NCBI GenBank assembly: GCA_022497145.1
Contig: MU385870.1
Coordinates: 8,629-72,628, forward strand
Origin: Rostrohypoxylon terebratum
Lineage: Eukaryota; Ascomycota; Sordariomycetes; Xylariales; Hypoxylaceae
Direction: 5' to 3'
DNA: 64,000 bases
Made by a program: the position numbers and the translations under genes. Below, piece by piece: positions 41,799-53,871 of the stretch (within the stretch, counting starts at the first letter, position 1; every line of letters begins with the position of its first letter). The notes under the pieces are model-generated. The model saw only the letters and a program-made list of their open reading frames with translations, was not told the origin of the DNA and ran no database searches.

Positions 41799-42711
41799 AT
41801 GGTTTATTATTTCAAATCAAGTGTTGTGGATCCGCCTGCGTTCGTCTACGTTGGCAAGGACAAGTTCGAGAGTGGGTGAACTTCTCGATCCCCAATTCCC
41901 AGTATAAGTTGGGCCAGGTCTAGCGAAGATGCTAACAATCTTGTGAAGATGAGGAGCTGATCAAGTATGGTTGGGAAGAAGATGTCTGGTAAGCATCAAC
42001 TCACAAGAATTGTATCTGAGCTTATGAAAATTCATATCCTCTCATTAGGGTATGAAATCTCCTCGTTTTGTTAAGTTACGTATTGAGAAATGTTCTTGAA
42101 TCTCATGCGATAGCGATTATCACGGGTAGTTTCACGTAGACAAACTCTCGAGTGCACATATTTACCTCAGGCTCAACGAAGGTGACACCTGGGACGACAT
42201 ACCACAGGATCTCTTAACAGACCTCGCTCAATTAACTAAAGCCAATTCTATCGAAGGAAATAAGAAAGACAACATCACTGTCATTTACACACCATGGTCC
42301 AACCTAAAGAAAGATGGGAGCATGGCTGTCGGACAAGTGAGCTTCAAGGACCAACGAAAAGTTAAGAAGATCCTGGTGGCCGCTCGGGAGAACGCCATCA
42401 TCAACCGCCTCAATAAAACCAAGGTCGAACAACACCCCGATCTTCAACAGGAGAGGGAGGATCATCGCAGGGAGTTAAGGAAGAGAGACCAGGCTGCGCA
42501 ATTACAACGGGTAAGATCCACCATTTTCTTCCCGAGACACCTTAGATTAACACTTAGGTTCTAGCGGAAGGAAGAGGCCAAGGTGATGAAGGAGAGACAG
42601 GAGAAGAAGTGGCAAAAGGATCACGCTTATGACGATCTTTTCACGGAGGAAAACATGGAGGCGTCAAGTAATCAGAACAGGTCTGCAGACTGGGAGGAAG
42701 ACTTCATGTGA
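41799..42711 (+). CDS. jlp2: Jlp2/CCDC25 homologue (NFACT-R domain)
   Basis: Conserved eukaryotic protein of about 210 residues; human CCDC25 has been described as a membrane sensor of extracellular DNA, and yeast Jlp2 is poorly characterised. Exons 41799-41871, 41949-41988, 42049 (one base), 42130-42510 and 42565-42711; 213 residues. Joined protein: VYYFKSSVVDPPAFVYVGKD, NEELIKYGWEEDVWFHVDKL, SSAHIYLRLNEGD, VIYTPWSNLKKDGSMAVGQV, then a charged coiled tail ending ADWEEDFM. It agrees with the family from end to end. The Trp codon in DVW-FHVDK is TG+G: its third base can only come from a single G flanked by two regular introns (GTAAGC...TTAG, 60 bases; GTATGA...GTAG, 80 bases). Direct splicing of the outer sites would give an immediate stop. 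Confidence 0.9.
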
Positions 42712-42868
42712 CAACATGAACTGTTAGATGAGAAAATAATACAAGAACTCGCGACGACATATTGATGACATATGCCAATATGAAGTGGACCGTCTACCTG
42801 GTAAACCCCCCTTTTACCACATCATTCCATTATTAGTAGCTTCAACATCACATCTCTTCTCCTAACTC

Positions 42869-43704
42869 TCAAGCCCCCCGACCAATACCACTGCCCATAC
42901 GATTCACGTTCGTCCCCTTCAATGTGTGATCATTTGGGTTAGGTGCGGCCTCATACAAGATCTGGCTAGGCGCCCGCCCGAGCTGCATCCACTCCCCCTT
43001 AAATCCGATATAGCTAATTCTAGTGGTATCTTCATCGCCATCCCCGAAGTTATCACTAAAGAATAGTGACAGGTGACGGACCTTGCTGAAGAGGGCACGC
43101 TTCACGGGCAGCTCCTGGATGTCAGAAGTCTGAGATAGCTCTATGATTTGGGTTGGCTGAAGCTCCTCGGCAGTTTCGAAATCTAGGGAGTCGCGGTTGA
43201 TGAAGAGCTTGAGCGTTCGTGGGGCGCTGTCCGAGGGGGATGTGCGGAGGAGGATGGAGTGTAATTTGACTTGTCCTGTGAATCTGTAGGTGAAGTTGTG
43301 AGTTGCATGAGAGTTTATATATATATAGATTGCGTACAGTACACGTGAAATTCAGAATAAGTAGAAATATCATTTTCAACATGAAAGTCAATAATCGGAG
43401 ATGTGTAAAGGGTCAAAGGAATATAATATGAGTGGGATACTCACGGCACTGTCATGAGGAGCTGCTCATCGGCATCACTCTCGAGCTCCGGCACCACCTG
43501 CAAACGCTCGGCCCAGGTCTTCTTGACAATAGCTTTCCCAGAGTCTTGCTGTGCTTCATTCATAGTGCTGATCCCGTCGAAGTTAATATGTTGATATAAG
43601 CTATATTGTAGCGCTGGCGTAATGTCATCCGTATGGTCATGTTCGTGATCATGGTGACCGTGGCCATGGCCGCCGTGATCTTCGTGCTCAGCATGGCAAG
43701 ACAT
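42869..43704 (-). CDS. PITH-domain protein (PITHD1 homologue)
   Basis: Exons 43445-43704 and 42869-43283, intron of 161 bases, 224 residues. The C-terminal part is the PITH domain, shared with thioredoxin-like TXNL1 and the 26S proteasome-interacting family: FTGQVKLHSILLRTSPSDSA, LKLFINRDSLDFETAEEL, LPVKRALFSKVRHLSLFF and ISYIGFKGEWMQLGRAP. The first 25 residues are very rich in histidine and acidic residues (GGHGHGHHDHEHDH), a plausible metal-binding tail. There is no thioredoxin domain. The protein is probably cytosolic; its molecular role is unknown. Confidence 0.9.
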
Positions 43705-44358
43705 CTCTCAAACATGAAACTCGGACTGAGGGCTATGAGGAATGGTAAAATGGAAAACGGAAAATGAAGATGGAATGAAGAATTTGAGCTGGACTCAGTA
43801 GGATATCCTGAGTTGAAATAGAAATCTTGTGCCTTGTTGAAATGAAGAGAAGTTAGGCGATCGGGTAATTGCATATACGTTGGTTGGAGATGCGGGCAGC
43901 TACGGCAGCTACGATGAAATCATCCACAAAATAAATTTTGTTTAATTGAAGCTTCAAACAGGATCTCGGGAAGCAGCAAACGCGAAGATTAGATTTTAAT
44001 TTATGTAATGTTCCGTATCCTTGCCATTCTTGCCATCAACTTCACATGTGACGGAACTCTTCACTTCTCAACAACTTATTCAAACACTGAATATTGATGC
44101 CGTTTCCAAACTTTGGTTATTCTTTGCCAGAATTATATACACTATCCACACTATTCGACGATAACAACCAACAGTTGCAACTTTGAACTTGCAGAGAATA
44201 TATCATATTGCTCCTACATAAAAACTCCGTTCGAACAACATGTGCCCTAGCTTTTTTTTTTCATAATTAGGTACCTAGGTATTTAGAAGATGACTCACAC
44301 ATGGATACCAGCCCACGAAGATTGATGGAAAATTAATGAGATCGCGTTTGTTCATCTG
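43705..44358. other. PITH-gene promoter and rrn6 3' flank
   Basis: 654 bases, AT-rich, no gene seen; an acctaggtattta motif lies near 44272. Confidence 0.55.
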
Positions 44359-47300
44359 TCAGAACCCGCCTTTCCTTTTTTTTGCTTTCTTCTTCGGTCT
44401 CTCTTCTCTCCGACCAAATATGCCTGCCATCGGCTGAGACATGGTGTGTAACGGACCTGATCTGGTAGGGTGGCTCGAGAAGCCACTGACGGGCTGACTA
44501 TGTTGGCTAGAGAAGTGGGTATGAGGTGCTGGCTGCGTCGCGGGTAGACTTGGCTCTTGATCCTTGTGTACCTGGAGCAGTGTTTCGGCTCGCCGACGTT
44601 TTCGATTTTCGCGGGCTAGCCTCTTCGTCCGCTTTTGCATGCCGGGGGTCACCTCCTGATCCCTATCAAGATCAAACGTATACTCATTTGGACTGGCCCC
44701 AATCTGCCATTTATCTAGAAGCTCAGTGCTTTTAGGAGATACGAATTTTCCGGTTCCCGTGTATGACCTTAAAAGTGTCATAGCCGGGTCTTCTTCCGGC
44801 GAGCTTTCCGTTTTCGACCCTATTGAACTTGCGATAGACATCTCAGATTGGGACCTTGCCACACTTCCGGCGCGGCTTCCCTGCTGGCTATCAATGACCA
44901 TATTGTCGAGATCCTGTGCAAGAGTTTGCTGGGATTCGTTTAAATCTACTTGGTGATCTACTTGGCGGTGCACCAGCCCGAAGAGAGACAGATAAACATC
45001 GCAGGCTATTTGGCGAAATACTGTTGATCGCGTCTCTTGGATCTGGTTCTCTCTCTCATCACAATTTGCATCCGCCATTGTAATAAGGATCGCGGAATGC
45101 AAGTCATCTAGTGAATTTGCCGTTTTGATTATTTGGAGGTGTGGCCGATCAAGTGTCAATAACGCCACGTTCGAGTTCATGCGCCCGAGCCTTTCCATTT
45201 CAAGCCTCCGGTCAGAAGCTGCAAGACTCATATCGTTGGGCAAGCGCAAATTCTCGATTATCTGGAAGCTGCGGATACGGTTAGTTCGGAAGAAATTAGA
45301 AGATATGGGTGATTCGGCTTACATGGTAGTAGCTGGTATGTCTCCGTCTTCGATCATTCGGTCGATAGCAATATGAACGTCGTCGAATAGATTATAACCA
45401 TATTCTTCATCTCTAGCAGGGGATTCTTGATATTCCCTGAGTTCATTGAAGAATGCATGGAGGAACTCGTAGAATGCTCCAACATGTTTTCGTGTAACCG
45501 TCCACAGAGAGACCTTCGGACTCGTGGTTGGGTGGCGTTCACCTACATCACCATCTATGGCGGCATCGTCTGGGACCATGAAACGTGCAGAAATTTCTTT
45601 TAACGCTCTTTTTCTTTCCTTGGCTAGGTCTCTAGTCCGGGCTACTTTGCAGTCCGGACAATCGATCTGGTCAATTGGCAAAGAAAACGTAGATACGCAG
45701 AGCGAGGAGACGAGGCACATGTCTCTTTTTAGAACAACAAGCTGGTAAAATTGGATCTGCTGTGCGGAAAAACTACGCGTAAATTGGGTTGGCATATTCG
45801 AAGGCTTCAAGGCAACCGGTATGGGATGGACACACATCATCAGGGGCGCCGTCTCACCAGGCGTGCGCCGGAAGGCATCTAATACGACAGTCTCGCTATG
45901 GTAGGCAACTCTCGAAGGATCGCTTTTCATCATCGTAACACAGAAAAGGTCGACCCGAGTATTGCTGGTGGAGGAGATGTAGACTAGAGAGGTAGTCCGC
46001 TCGAGCAATGCAGCTCCTGGAGCAACGGTGAGCTTCAAGTTTCTGTCAAAGCCATCTCTCAAGTGAGATACACCTAGTATAATATTCCACTGTTTCTGAA
46101 CCTGCCCCCAATCCTGCCCCGAAGCCGAATAGGCTCTAACCACAAATAATTTTGACGTGGTCAGGACAAAGAAGTATTGCGTGTCTCGCGGGCTTTGTTG
46201 CACATCCAAAATGCAATCTCGTCCCCTTTCTGCAATAAACGGCAGATCTGGTAGCATCGAGTTATTCGAAAGGTCGAGCAATTTAATGAACTTTGTGTTG
46301 CACAGAAGCAAAGTTGTTGATCGCACAAGCTGTGGAAATGAGCCTTGCGCCTCCGGGTTTTCCGTGTCTTCTTCTAAATTAAATTCTTGCGAATTTTCTG
46401 AGGGACAATCAACCCAGAATATTTTGTGCCATTGCGGCTCCCCGGTGCCTTTTGACGGGAGAAAATCCAAAACACCCTGCTCAATGTGTCCGCATTTTCT
46501 TAAGCGAACCTTTGGCTTTCGGGATGACCTGAGTCTGGTATGAGCAATGTCCCAAATACTCCAAAATCCACACTCGTCAATAAGGCCAAGTTGAGGCGGG
46601 TTTGACCTTACACCAGGGTTAAAGGATGCGTCTAATTGCACACTACCCCCGGTTTGGTCTCTTGAAATAAAAAACAGCGGATTCGGTGCAATACGTGATA
46701 TTTTCCCCTTACCATCATATGCAGAGATAGACGGGGCCAATCGATATTCTGGCTGGAACACTTGAGTGCCGGTATCCCTTTGGACAATTATCCAGCGCGT
46801 CGGATCATACCTCTTCGAATCGACCACACTTTTCAAAAGGCGGATAGACCCTGCAAACTCCTCTTGGAAGAGCACTGAGTCATCTTGTCCTGTTAAGTCT
46901 CTTAACTCAAGAGAGACGTTGTCTTCGCTCTTCCATTGCCATTCCTCTATGCTTGGCTTCGCTAGACGAAGTACGTCATTGGCCCCTCCTGTGACTATTG
47001 CTACTAAAGGAGCACCGGAGACTGACTGTGGGTCACTAACGTCGGTCAACTCGCCTATTGCGAAGAGGGATGAGCTCCACGGCTCACTTTCGTGAGCTTG
47101 CGACGATGAATTTGAAGAGAGCAGCTCGTCATAAATAAATTCATTGCCTAAGCGAGCCTCAGGATTTGCTTTCAAAAGCCATTTTTGTTGCTTCTTGCTC
47201 GCGTACCAGGCTTTACTAGTTGGGAACTGCAAATCAGTAAAACCAGTAGCTGGACGCCATGTCTTGTGAAGACCAAGCTCCTTGAATACGGGAGCTTCAC

Positions 47301-47469
47301 ATAACGTTAGTATGTTTTTAGGATAAGATGAGTGCAATCACATACTTCTCTGGGCGAAGTTCCTCGTGGATTGCCATCCGCGATCCTCCGCCTTAGTTAA
47401 CCCATAGGGTAAATGTGAAAGGCGTCCTGCGAGTCCGATAGTTGATTCGGTGACTTGACGGTCAGTCAT
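44359..47469 (-). CDS. rrn6: RNA polymerase I core factor subunit Rrn6-like
   Basis: Subunit of the Pol I core factor (Rrn6-Rrn7-Rrn11), which binds the rDNA core promoter. Exons 47346-47469, 45323-47294 and 44359-45268; introns of 51 and 54 bases; 1001 residues. The first exon, MTDRQVTESTIGLAGRLSHL, supplies the start. At the third exon an acceptor 7 bases upstream of another AG is needed to keep phase (IFQIIENLRLPND). The middle contains beta-propeller-like blocks (LFAIGELTDV, FFISRDQTGGSVQLD, LIDECGFWSIWDIAHT, YFFVLTTSKLFVVRAY). The C-terminal part is helical, then disordered, and ends in a basic tail (KKKAKKRKGG) suited to nucleolar localisation. Length agrees with filamentous-fungal Rrn6. 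Confidence 0.88.
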
Positions 47470-48111
47470 TCGGAGAGCCAGGCTCGATAAATATTGTTTC
47501 GAATGCTGACCGTCGTTGACCGTACATAGCGATGGCTTGAGGAACCAAAGCTGCGCGACCCAAGATCAGGTAACAAATGAGCGGCTGATGCCGGTTGAAC
47601 AAGATACTAGGTATTCAATTTCAAGGTGATTGTGTGATTGTGTGATTGTCGAGTCAATAGGTACATTTGGAAGACGAAGACTTAATAAAAAAAAAGGAAA
47701 AGTTGCCAGGACTAAAACTGGCTGACTTGCTTGAATGTGAAATAGCTAGGCCTTTTAAGGTTGGTCTCGCTTCTTATCTTATCACAGAAAACGCCATATG
47801 ACTTCTCGCTCTATTGTTTTCGTGCTATGCACAGGCTAAAATGTGATAGTGGAAAAGGTATATAAAGTGGAGATAGATCATTAAGGCTAGTAGCGCCCGG
47901 CAACCAAAATAAACAATTACACGAATTAGGCTTGGGATTTCCAGGTTGAACTCTCAGACTCTCCACTAATTCACATTTCACAAGCTTCAAGTTGTCGCGA
48001 TAATACGATAAAAACCAATACTCTATTCACCATCACTTACCGAAAGAAACAACATAAGCGCATCGTCGAATCGAACAATAGCCCCAGTACCCCATACCAG
48101 CCTGATTTAAA
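47470..48111. promoter_or_regulatory. divergent promoter region, rrn6 / spc25
   Basis: 642 bases between divergent starts. A short tandem repeat (gtgattgt) lies at about 47630-47649. No factor site recognised. Confidence 0.55.
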
Positions 48112-49003
48112 ATGACGTCTGTATTCGAATCCTCCCTATCGTCGAGCCTCAGCGGCCGACAAACGCTGCCGCCGCCGGCCCCGTCAATGGCGGATTCACT
48201 ACCCAAAATCGACTTCGGCTTCAACGAGCTGCGCGACCGCATGGCCAAATTCACCGCGAAATTCGACGCCTTCATCGAGCAGGGGCAAAAGCGTGTGCTA
48301 GAGGAGCGCAACGAGTTCAGGATGACTCTCGCCGAGTTACAGGGTACGCCTTACCTTATCTTTACCTCCCTCTACCCCTCCCCCTTCGTTCCCACGAGAA
48401 AACTAGAAAAGAGAGAGAGAGAGAGAGCAAGACTAACCACATATGCGCGAAACAGAGGACCAGCGCATGAAGAAGAAGGACATGGAGATCCTGCAGCACA
48501 AGACGAACACGCACCAGCAGATGATCTCGAAGGAAGCGGCGGAGACGGAGGAGATGCAGGCGGCGATCGCGTCGCTGACGCTGCAGCGGGACGAGAACAA
48601 GGCGAAGCGGGACGCGCTCAAGCAGCAGATCGCGAAGACGCAGAAGGAGATCGACGCGCGGCTGGCGGCGCAGCGCGCGCACGCGCAGTACGTCGAGTCG
48701 CAGAGCCGGTTCAACGTGCCCGAGCTCGACTTCTGGATGCAGAACCTGTGTCTCAAGATCGAGGGCGCCGGGCAGACCGATCGCTTGAAGTTCGTGTACA
48801 CGCATATCGACGAGAAGAACTGGGAGCGCGAGGCTTGGTTCGAACTTAGCACGAGTTCGAGGGATTACGATGTTAAGCATTGTAGGCCGAAGGTGGAGAA
48901 GGAGAAGATTGAGAGGGTGCTGGAGAGGACGAATGAGACGAGGGATTTGGCGGTGCTGTTGAAGGGGATGAGGGAGTTGTTTGTAGAGGCTATGAAGGCG
49001 TAG
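48112..49003 (+). CDS. spc25: kinetochore protein Spc25 (Ndc80 complex)
   Basis: Subunit of the Ndc80-Nuf2-Spc24-Spc25 complex, placed at the centromere-proximal end. Exons 48112-48343 and 48456-49003, intron of 112 bases, 259 residues. The N-terminus is short and polar, then a long coiled coil spans about residues 40-165 (MKKKDMEILQHKTNTHQQMI, QIAKTQKEIDARLAAQR). The globular RWD-like Spc25 domain follows: PELDFWMQNLCLKIEGAGQT, LKFVYTHIDEKNWEREAWF and LAVLLKGMRELFVEAMK. Coiled-coil codons use almost only G/C third bases, which explains open shadow frames in the same stretch. Confidence 0.92.
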
Positions 49004-49502
49004 GGTGGAGAGATTAAGAGAGGAAATATGGACTATGAGAGACGCCGTGATGTGATATGATGGTGGTGGAATACGGCGTAAGGGGTGTTTGGTACAGGTG
49101 TTCGGAGTTTGGTTTGGCTACTGCCTGAGCTGCTGCTTGATCGGTTGGAGTGGCTGATTGAATTAGAATTTGCCTGCGATAGCACTTTCTTCGTTCTATA
49201 TAAAACATCTTATCGAAAAACCCTCTTAAAATATTATCAGTAATTGTGTGTCATGTTCGCAAGCCCGTAAATCTATCCGCCTTTCGCCTTCCAACCTAGA
49301 GGTTTAAGAGAGTTCCATGTAAATAGGCGCTGATAACCTGCAAGTCACCGCTAATTTTCAGCCCCGCGACCCCACGCGTCTCCCTTAACTTCTAACTTTT
49401 ATCACCGCGAAACCTGTTGACGACGTCCCTGTATAAGGGTGAATTACATTTCATTAGAAAACGATACATTACTTCTTCACATAAATATATCAATTCTCCA
49501 TC
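49004..49502. other. spc25 3' flank and mzt1 promoter
   Basis: 499 bases between two co-directional genes; no further gene seen. Confidence 0.55.
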
Positions 49503-49899
49503 ATGCCGCCACCCGGTGCCGGTAGGGACGACATCGACAAGCAGCAGGCTGCCCAGCAAGCCGTTGACATCCTACACGAGATATCCACCATCCTCGTAAG
49601 TCCCCGATTCTCTCCCTTAACTTCAAATTTGGAAGCCCCAAAAAAAAGCGGAAATGATAAGATTGCTAGAAATCTTCTCACTAATCAATGACAGAATTGT
49701 CATCTGGACCGTCGCACCCTGTCAATTTGCATCTCCATGATCGAGAACGGCGTGAACCCGGAAGCCCTCGCGGTATGTCCGAACCTGATGAGTACCTAAC
49801 GCCCGCCAGGGTCCAAAGCTAATGTCTTTCTAGAACGTCGTCCAATTTTTGCGTAAGGAAGCACGAAAGGCCGAGTACGCGCAGGAAGCCGGACGATGA
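49503..49899 (+). CDS. mzt1: mitotic-spindle organizing protein 1 (Mzt1/MOZART1)
   Basis: Small adaptor that binds the N-terminal helices of gamma-tubulin complex proteins and helps attach gamma-tubulin complexes to spindle poles. Exons 49503-49595, 49695-49772 and 49834-49899, all phase 0; introns of 99 and 61 bases; 78 residues. The helical core reads QQAVDILHEISTIL, then NCHLDRRTLSICISMIENGV with NPEALA, then NVVQFLRKEARK. This is the complete MOZART1 pattern at the usual length of about 70-80 residues. Confidence 0.93.
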
Positions 49900-50364
49900 A
49901 CTAATGACACTTTGTTACATGGTTTATTGAAGCAGATCAATTATTGCCTTTGGGCAGTACGCATCACGCATAGGCACGGCGTCCGGAGTTCTAGTTCAGC
50001 TCATGAGGCAGCTCAGCCAAATTGATGTAAAAGATGCAGGGCTATCATGACGTGCATTTCATACAATACGGGATAATTCTATGCTTTTAGTTGTCTGTAT
50101 GCAAAGTCTACAAATTCCACCAACATTCTCCCACAGTTCGTAGGCGCCGGGGTTTGTGTGTGTCGTGACAGAACCGAACAGAACACCTCTCTATAACCAA
50201 TATGCCAATTTCATCTCAGCCGCTCTGTACTGTGTTGCCAACCATTTGCCTGAATCCCATTGGTATTTCCTTTGCTATGCACACAATGCTGTATCCGAAA
50301 CGCCAACCCTATATCGATCATAAGCCAGCCCAATCCGGTTCTATTTCGTTTGATTTCGTCATGT
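49900..50364. other. convergent 3' flanks, no gene
   Basis: 465 bases between two gene ends; nothing recognisable. Confidence 0.6.
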
Positions 50365-52421
50365 TCAGCGGTGGCCGAGCAGCTCGAAGTCATCTACATC
50401 GTCATCATCTCCATCCTCTTCGTCTTCCTCCTCCGAAGACGAGACGGACTCGTCCGAAGCTTCTGCGTCGTCGTCTTCATCTTCGTTAGACGCAATACTA
50501 CGGGGAACCCTACTCCAAAACCCAAGCAAATCTTCCCTATCTTCATCTTCAGTTTCCATGATGGCGTAGCCCGCCGGCGGATTCCAAGCGAGTAAATGGG
50601 CAGGCGGCGAGACCGAACGCGCGAGCCTGTCCGAGAAATCTGGTCCTACGATAGGCTGGTTGATGGTCGACCGGGCGACATTAGAGGAATGACGCCTTCT
50701 GATATCACGAGCGCGGGTTCCCTCGCCCGCCTCGGTTGCCCCCGTTCCTCTAGTAGCGGATAATTCAGCAACCTGCACCTCCCGTCCCAGCAAGTCCGTT
50801 TCAATTGCATCTTCAGCCATACCTCGTATCTGAAGTTGCGCAGTATTATACGATGAGCAAACGCTACACTTTAACCCCAACCAATGATACTTGACCGAGC
50901 TCTTGGCCGAACAATCGTTGCATAATACCAATGCTCGCGTGTCCTGAAACTCGGGAGGCATAGGTTGCGTCTGAATGGCCATATCAAGGTTTCGAAATTG
51001 GAGCTCCATGTTCGCGAGACTCTTGTTACAAATTGGACATTTATAGGCGACCTTCATGTGTTGATCGAGACATTGTCGATGGATGCTATGTCCGCACTTC
51101 ATGAAACAGACAGCTTTCGGCGATGTAAACATGTAATCGCCGCATATAGGGCAATCGCAGTCGGTAGACCTTTCTATACACTTGTGGTCATTCTCCTGGC
51201 CGATAGCGATGCATGCGCAACATGTCTACGATAGTTAGTTGACGTACGGGTGGCAGTTGGGAGCCGTGATCGTACCTTGCAGTGGAAGAAATCTTTACCA
51301 ATCCCTCTTCCAATTCTACAGATGCCACAATCGTTACAATGGTAGATGGGCTTATCAGGGTCATCATTCCATAACTTGCATATGCTGCAGTAATACCGTG
51401 CCGCCGACGCACCGCAAGACACGCACGTATCATTGGCTCGCTGCGCAGTCCCGCAAAACATACATAACATATTCTTGGTATCTTTTCTGATTAACTCGTG
51501 ATCTTCTACCTTGTCGTGGCAGAATCGGCATGTATACCAACGATTGCACGTGGAGCATTGTAGTTTGACATTTCGTCGATAATGTTCGCAACCGAAGGGA
51601 TGGTAATCGGAGTCTTCAGGGTCCTCTATATCTTCGATACCCTCTGATGGATCTCTTGGTGGCGCAAACGTAGGATGCAGATCTTGAGGGGTCAAATCGA
51701 ACTCTTCGTGGGGCTCGGCCTCGTCCAAGATATTATGCCAGAACTTGAAAGATTCCAAAGGACCCGTAGACCGCCGCTGCTCTGAGAATGTAGGGCTAGA
51801 AGGTGTAAGAGGTCGGTCTATAGGGGCTAATCTTCTCGACTTAGTGTAGTCTTCAGATAATAGCTGGTGCATCTGGCGGGCTTTGTCCCCTGCTTCAATA
51901 TCCTGTGCCTGGATAGCGAATATGCGCTTCCGTAATACGCCCATTCCGTCATCCTCAGGCAAGGACTTCCGCCGTATTATTCCCGAGGGAGAAATATCGT
52001 CTGGGGACAACAAGCCATCTATCGCCATGTTCGAGCTGTTTGTAGGAATTGGCATCGACTCATCTTGGTTAGCGAGGTTTCGATCGTCGTTTCGAGAATC
52101 GCTTGTGTGTATTGGTGTATCGGAGTCATTTGAGGCAACTCGACGTATTGTATCGGAGTGGTCGGCTATGTCACTGCGTGGAATTGGATGGACGGAACTC
52201 CGTGAGGAAGGGGACGACGGGACACTTCCGTCTGCCTCATCACCCAAATAGGAATCCTCCTCGGTTTCTGAAATAGCATCTTCTTGGGTTTCTTTCGATG
52301 CCCTGGCCTTCTCAGGGGTCGTAACGGATTCTGAAGTGGGTAAGTTGCCTGATGATCGTGAGAAGCGTCGTGCTTGTCGTATGACCGGGTTGACAAGGAA
52401 GTCGGTGACAAGGGACGCCAT
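50365..52421 (-). CDS. CHY zinc-finger and RING E3 ubiquitin ligase (RCHY1/Pirh2-like)
   Basis: Predicted E3 ligase. Exons 51276-52421 and 50365-51224 plus one base (exon 2 begins at 51225); intron of 51 bases; 668 residues. About 260 residues of polar N-terminus are followed by the CHY finger (FGCEHYRRNVKLQCSTCNRW, CRFCHDKVEDHEL), the CTCHY finger (MLCMFCGTAQRAND...CNDCGICRIGRG) and a RING-H2 (CDCPICGDYMF...KCGHSIHRQCLDQHM...CPICN). Then comes a zinc ribbon (CNDCSAKSS...CSVCSSYN), the same order as in human RCHY1. The intron falls between CTCHY and RING. The C-terminal 60 residues are very acidic (SSSEEEDEEDGDDDDVDDFE). Length is larger than RCHY1 because of the fungal N- and C-terminal extensions. 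Substrates are unknown. Confidence 0.93.
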
Positions 52422-53414
52422 GGGAAATAGGAGAGCAGAGACTACGATTTGGTACTAAGTATGAAGTCTACTCATTGTTCATCTCGACGATGCGGATTTA
52501 TTCTCAAAAGTCCATGGTCAAAACAAGTAACAAAAAAAATAATATATCAAAATATCATTCAAGTTGTTAAAGAAGAGATGTTTGGGAGAGGGATTGACAG
52601 GCTCATCTCATTAGTCATAAGATGTCCGGTCCACGGTCTGGTTGTATGGAGTGACTGGTATTAGTTTGGTACATATGTATGTATGGATGGATGTATGGAT
52701 GGTGGACGGATGATAGATGATGGATAATGGACGGATGGAGTTGCAGTTAATAGTTGCAGTGCTGTATTAGGTATTTTAGTATGTACTACTTCGCGTCTCA
52801 CGGCTCAGTGTCCAATGTCCATTAACTGATGGATCCTTGGCAAGTCAAAAGTCAATTGGATTGAATGAAAAAGCAGTGACATCAGGTGGATCAAAACGAT
52901 CCAAGATCGAATAATGTTCTTAGTAGGCTAGTGTAGTCATATTCGTACCCCGCCTAACGCTGTTCTAACGCAACTTAATTATTTATTGGATTGGTATCAT
53001 CCGCGTATCTGACAGCGTCAACAAAAGCTTGTCGAGTACAAACCAGCTACAAGACAATGCGCTAGAGATGCGTTAGTGCAGATAGGTTAGCCTCGGAAGC
53101 ATAGCGGCTGATAGGCTGATAGGACGGGTTCCGTACAATACACCTTCAATTTTGAACTTTTTTAATATTCTATGACCACTATGAGATGATACATAAAAGT
53201 ATTATCAAAGCCACATAAGACATTCCACCAATAAAACCACGAAAACCTGTATTTCATGTGTTGAGCGACCTTCACTGTGTTCGAGCCTATTCGATCCAAG
53301 AGAGCTATTGGGTGATATTGACCACGCCACCGCCGAGAAACCCGACACTTGAAAAAAACTCATCCTGAACATTGGAACATTGGAACATTGGAACAGTAGC
53401 AAGGGGACGCAATA
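52422..53414. promoter_or_regulatory. divergent promoter region, RING ligase / LYR protein
   Basis: About 1 kb with no gene. Simple repeats of the ggatggatg type lie at about 52679-52740, and an 8-bp tandem repeat at 53367-53396 sits just before the LYR start. Confidence 0.55.
53367..53396. repeat. 8-bp tandem repeat (gaacattg)
   Basis: Three exact copies and a partial fourth end 18 bases before the ATG of the LYR-type gene, so they lie in its 5' leader or core promoter. Confidence 0.8.
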
Positions 53415-53871
53415 ATGACTGATATCGAGGTCATACATGCCTATCGGCATCTATGGCGTGGTCTACTCCACGCTGTTCAGTTCTCAACGCCCGCTCGATA
53501 TATAGCAAGGGATCGTATAAGAAAAGCATTCCGCGAAGAAACTAAGCTCGATACTCGAAGCGTCAATAGGACAGTGCGCTTTCTAGAGGCAGCCGCCAGG
53601 ATGCGCGGGTTAGAGCACACCATTGTCAAAAACATGATGCTAACCGGTTACTATCGATATTTCGATTCTCGGATACCCTGGAAAAACTACGAACAAACAT
53701 TAGATCGCCCCAAGTAAGTTTTGTTACCAAAACTGAGGTCACTATATAGATTGTTAACATGCCCCTAGGAAAGCAAGAGGCCTGGAGGCACATCTCAAAG
53801 ATACCTCTTACAAGCACTATGATATGACCATCGCCATGCTTAACAAATCAATGGGTTTGTGCTTGCGATAG
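53415..53871 (+). CDS. small LYR-motif-like mitochondrial protein
   Basis: Exons 53415-53713 and 53769-53871, intron of 55 bases, 133 residues. The N-terminus HAYRHLWRGLLHAVQFSTPA with the following RDRIRKAFREE has the layout of the Complex1_LYR family (A/L-Y-R, a phenylalanine further on, and the basic helix). Such proteins assist Fe-S and respiratory-complex assembly or sit in the mitochondrial ribosome, working with acyl carrier protein. The rest is helical (TVRFLEAAARMRGLEHTIVK) and basic. The exact subfamily is not recognised; a fungal-specific LYR protein is the best guess. Confidence 0.7.

Noticed and set aside
41989..42129. A single 141-base intron in jlp2
   Set aside because: It gives TGT TTC ACG TAG at the join, a premature stop within a conserved block.
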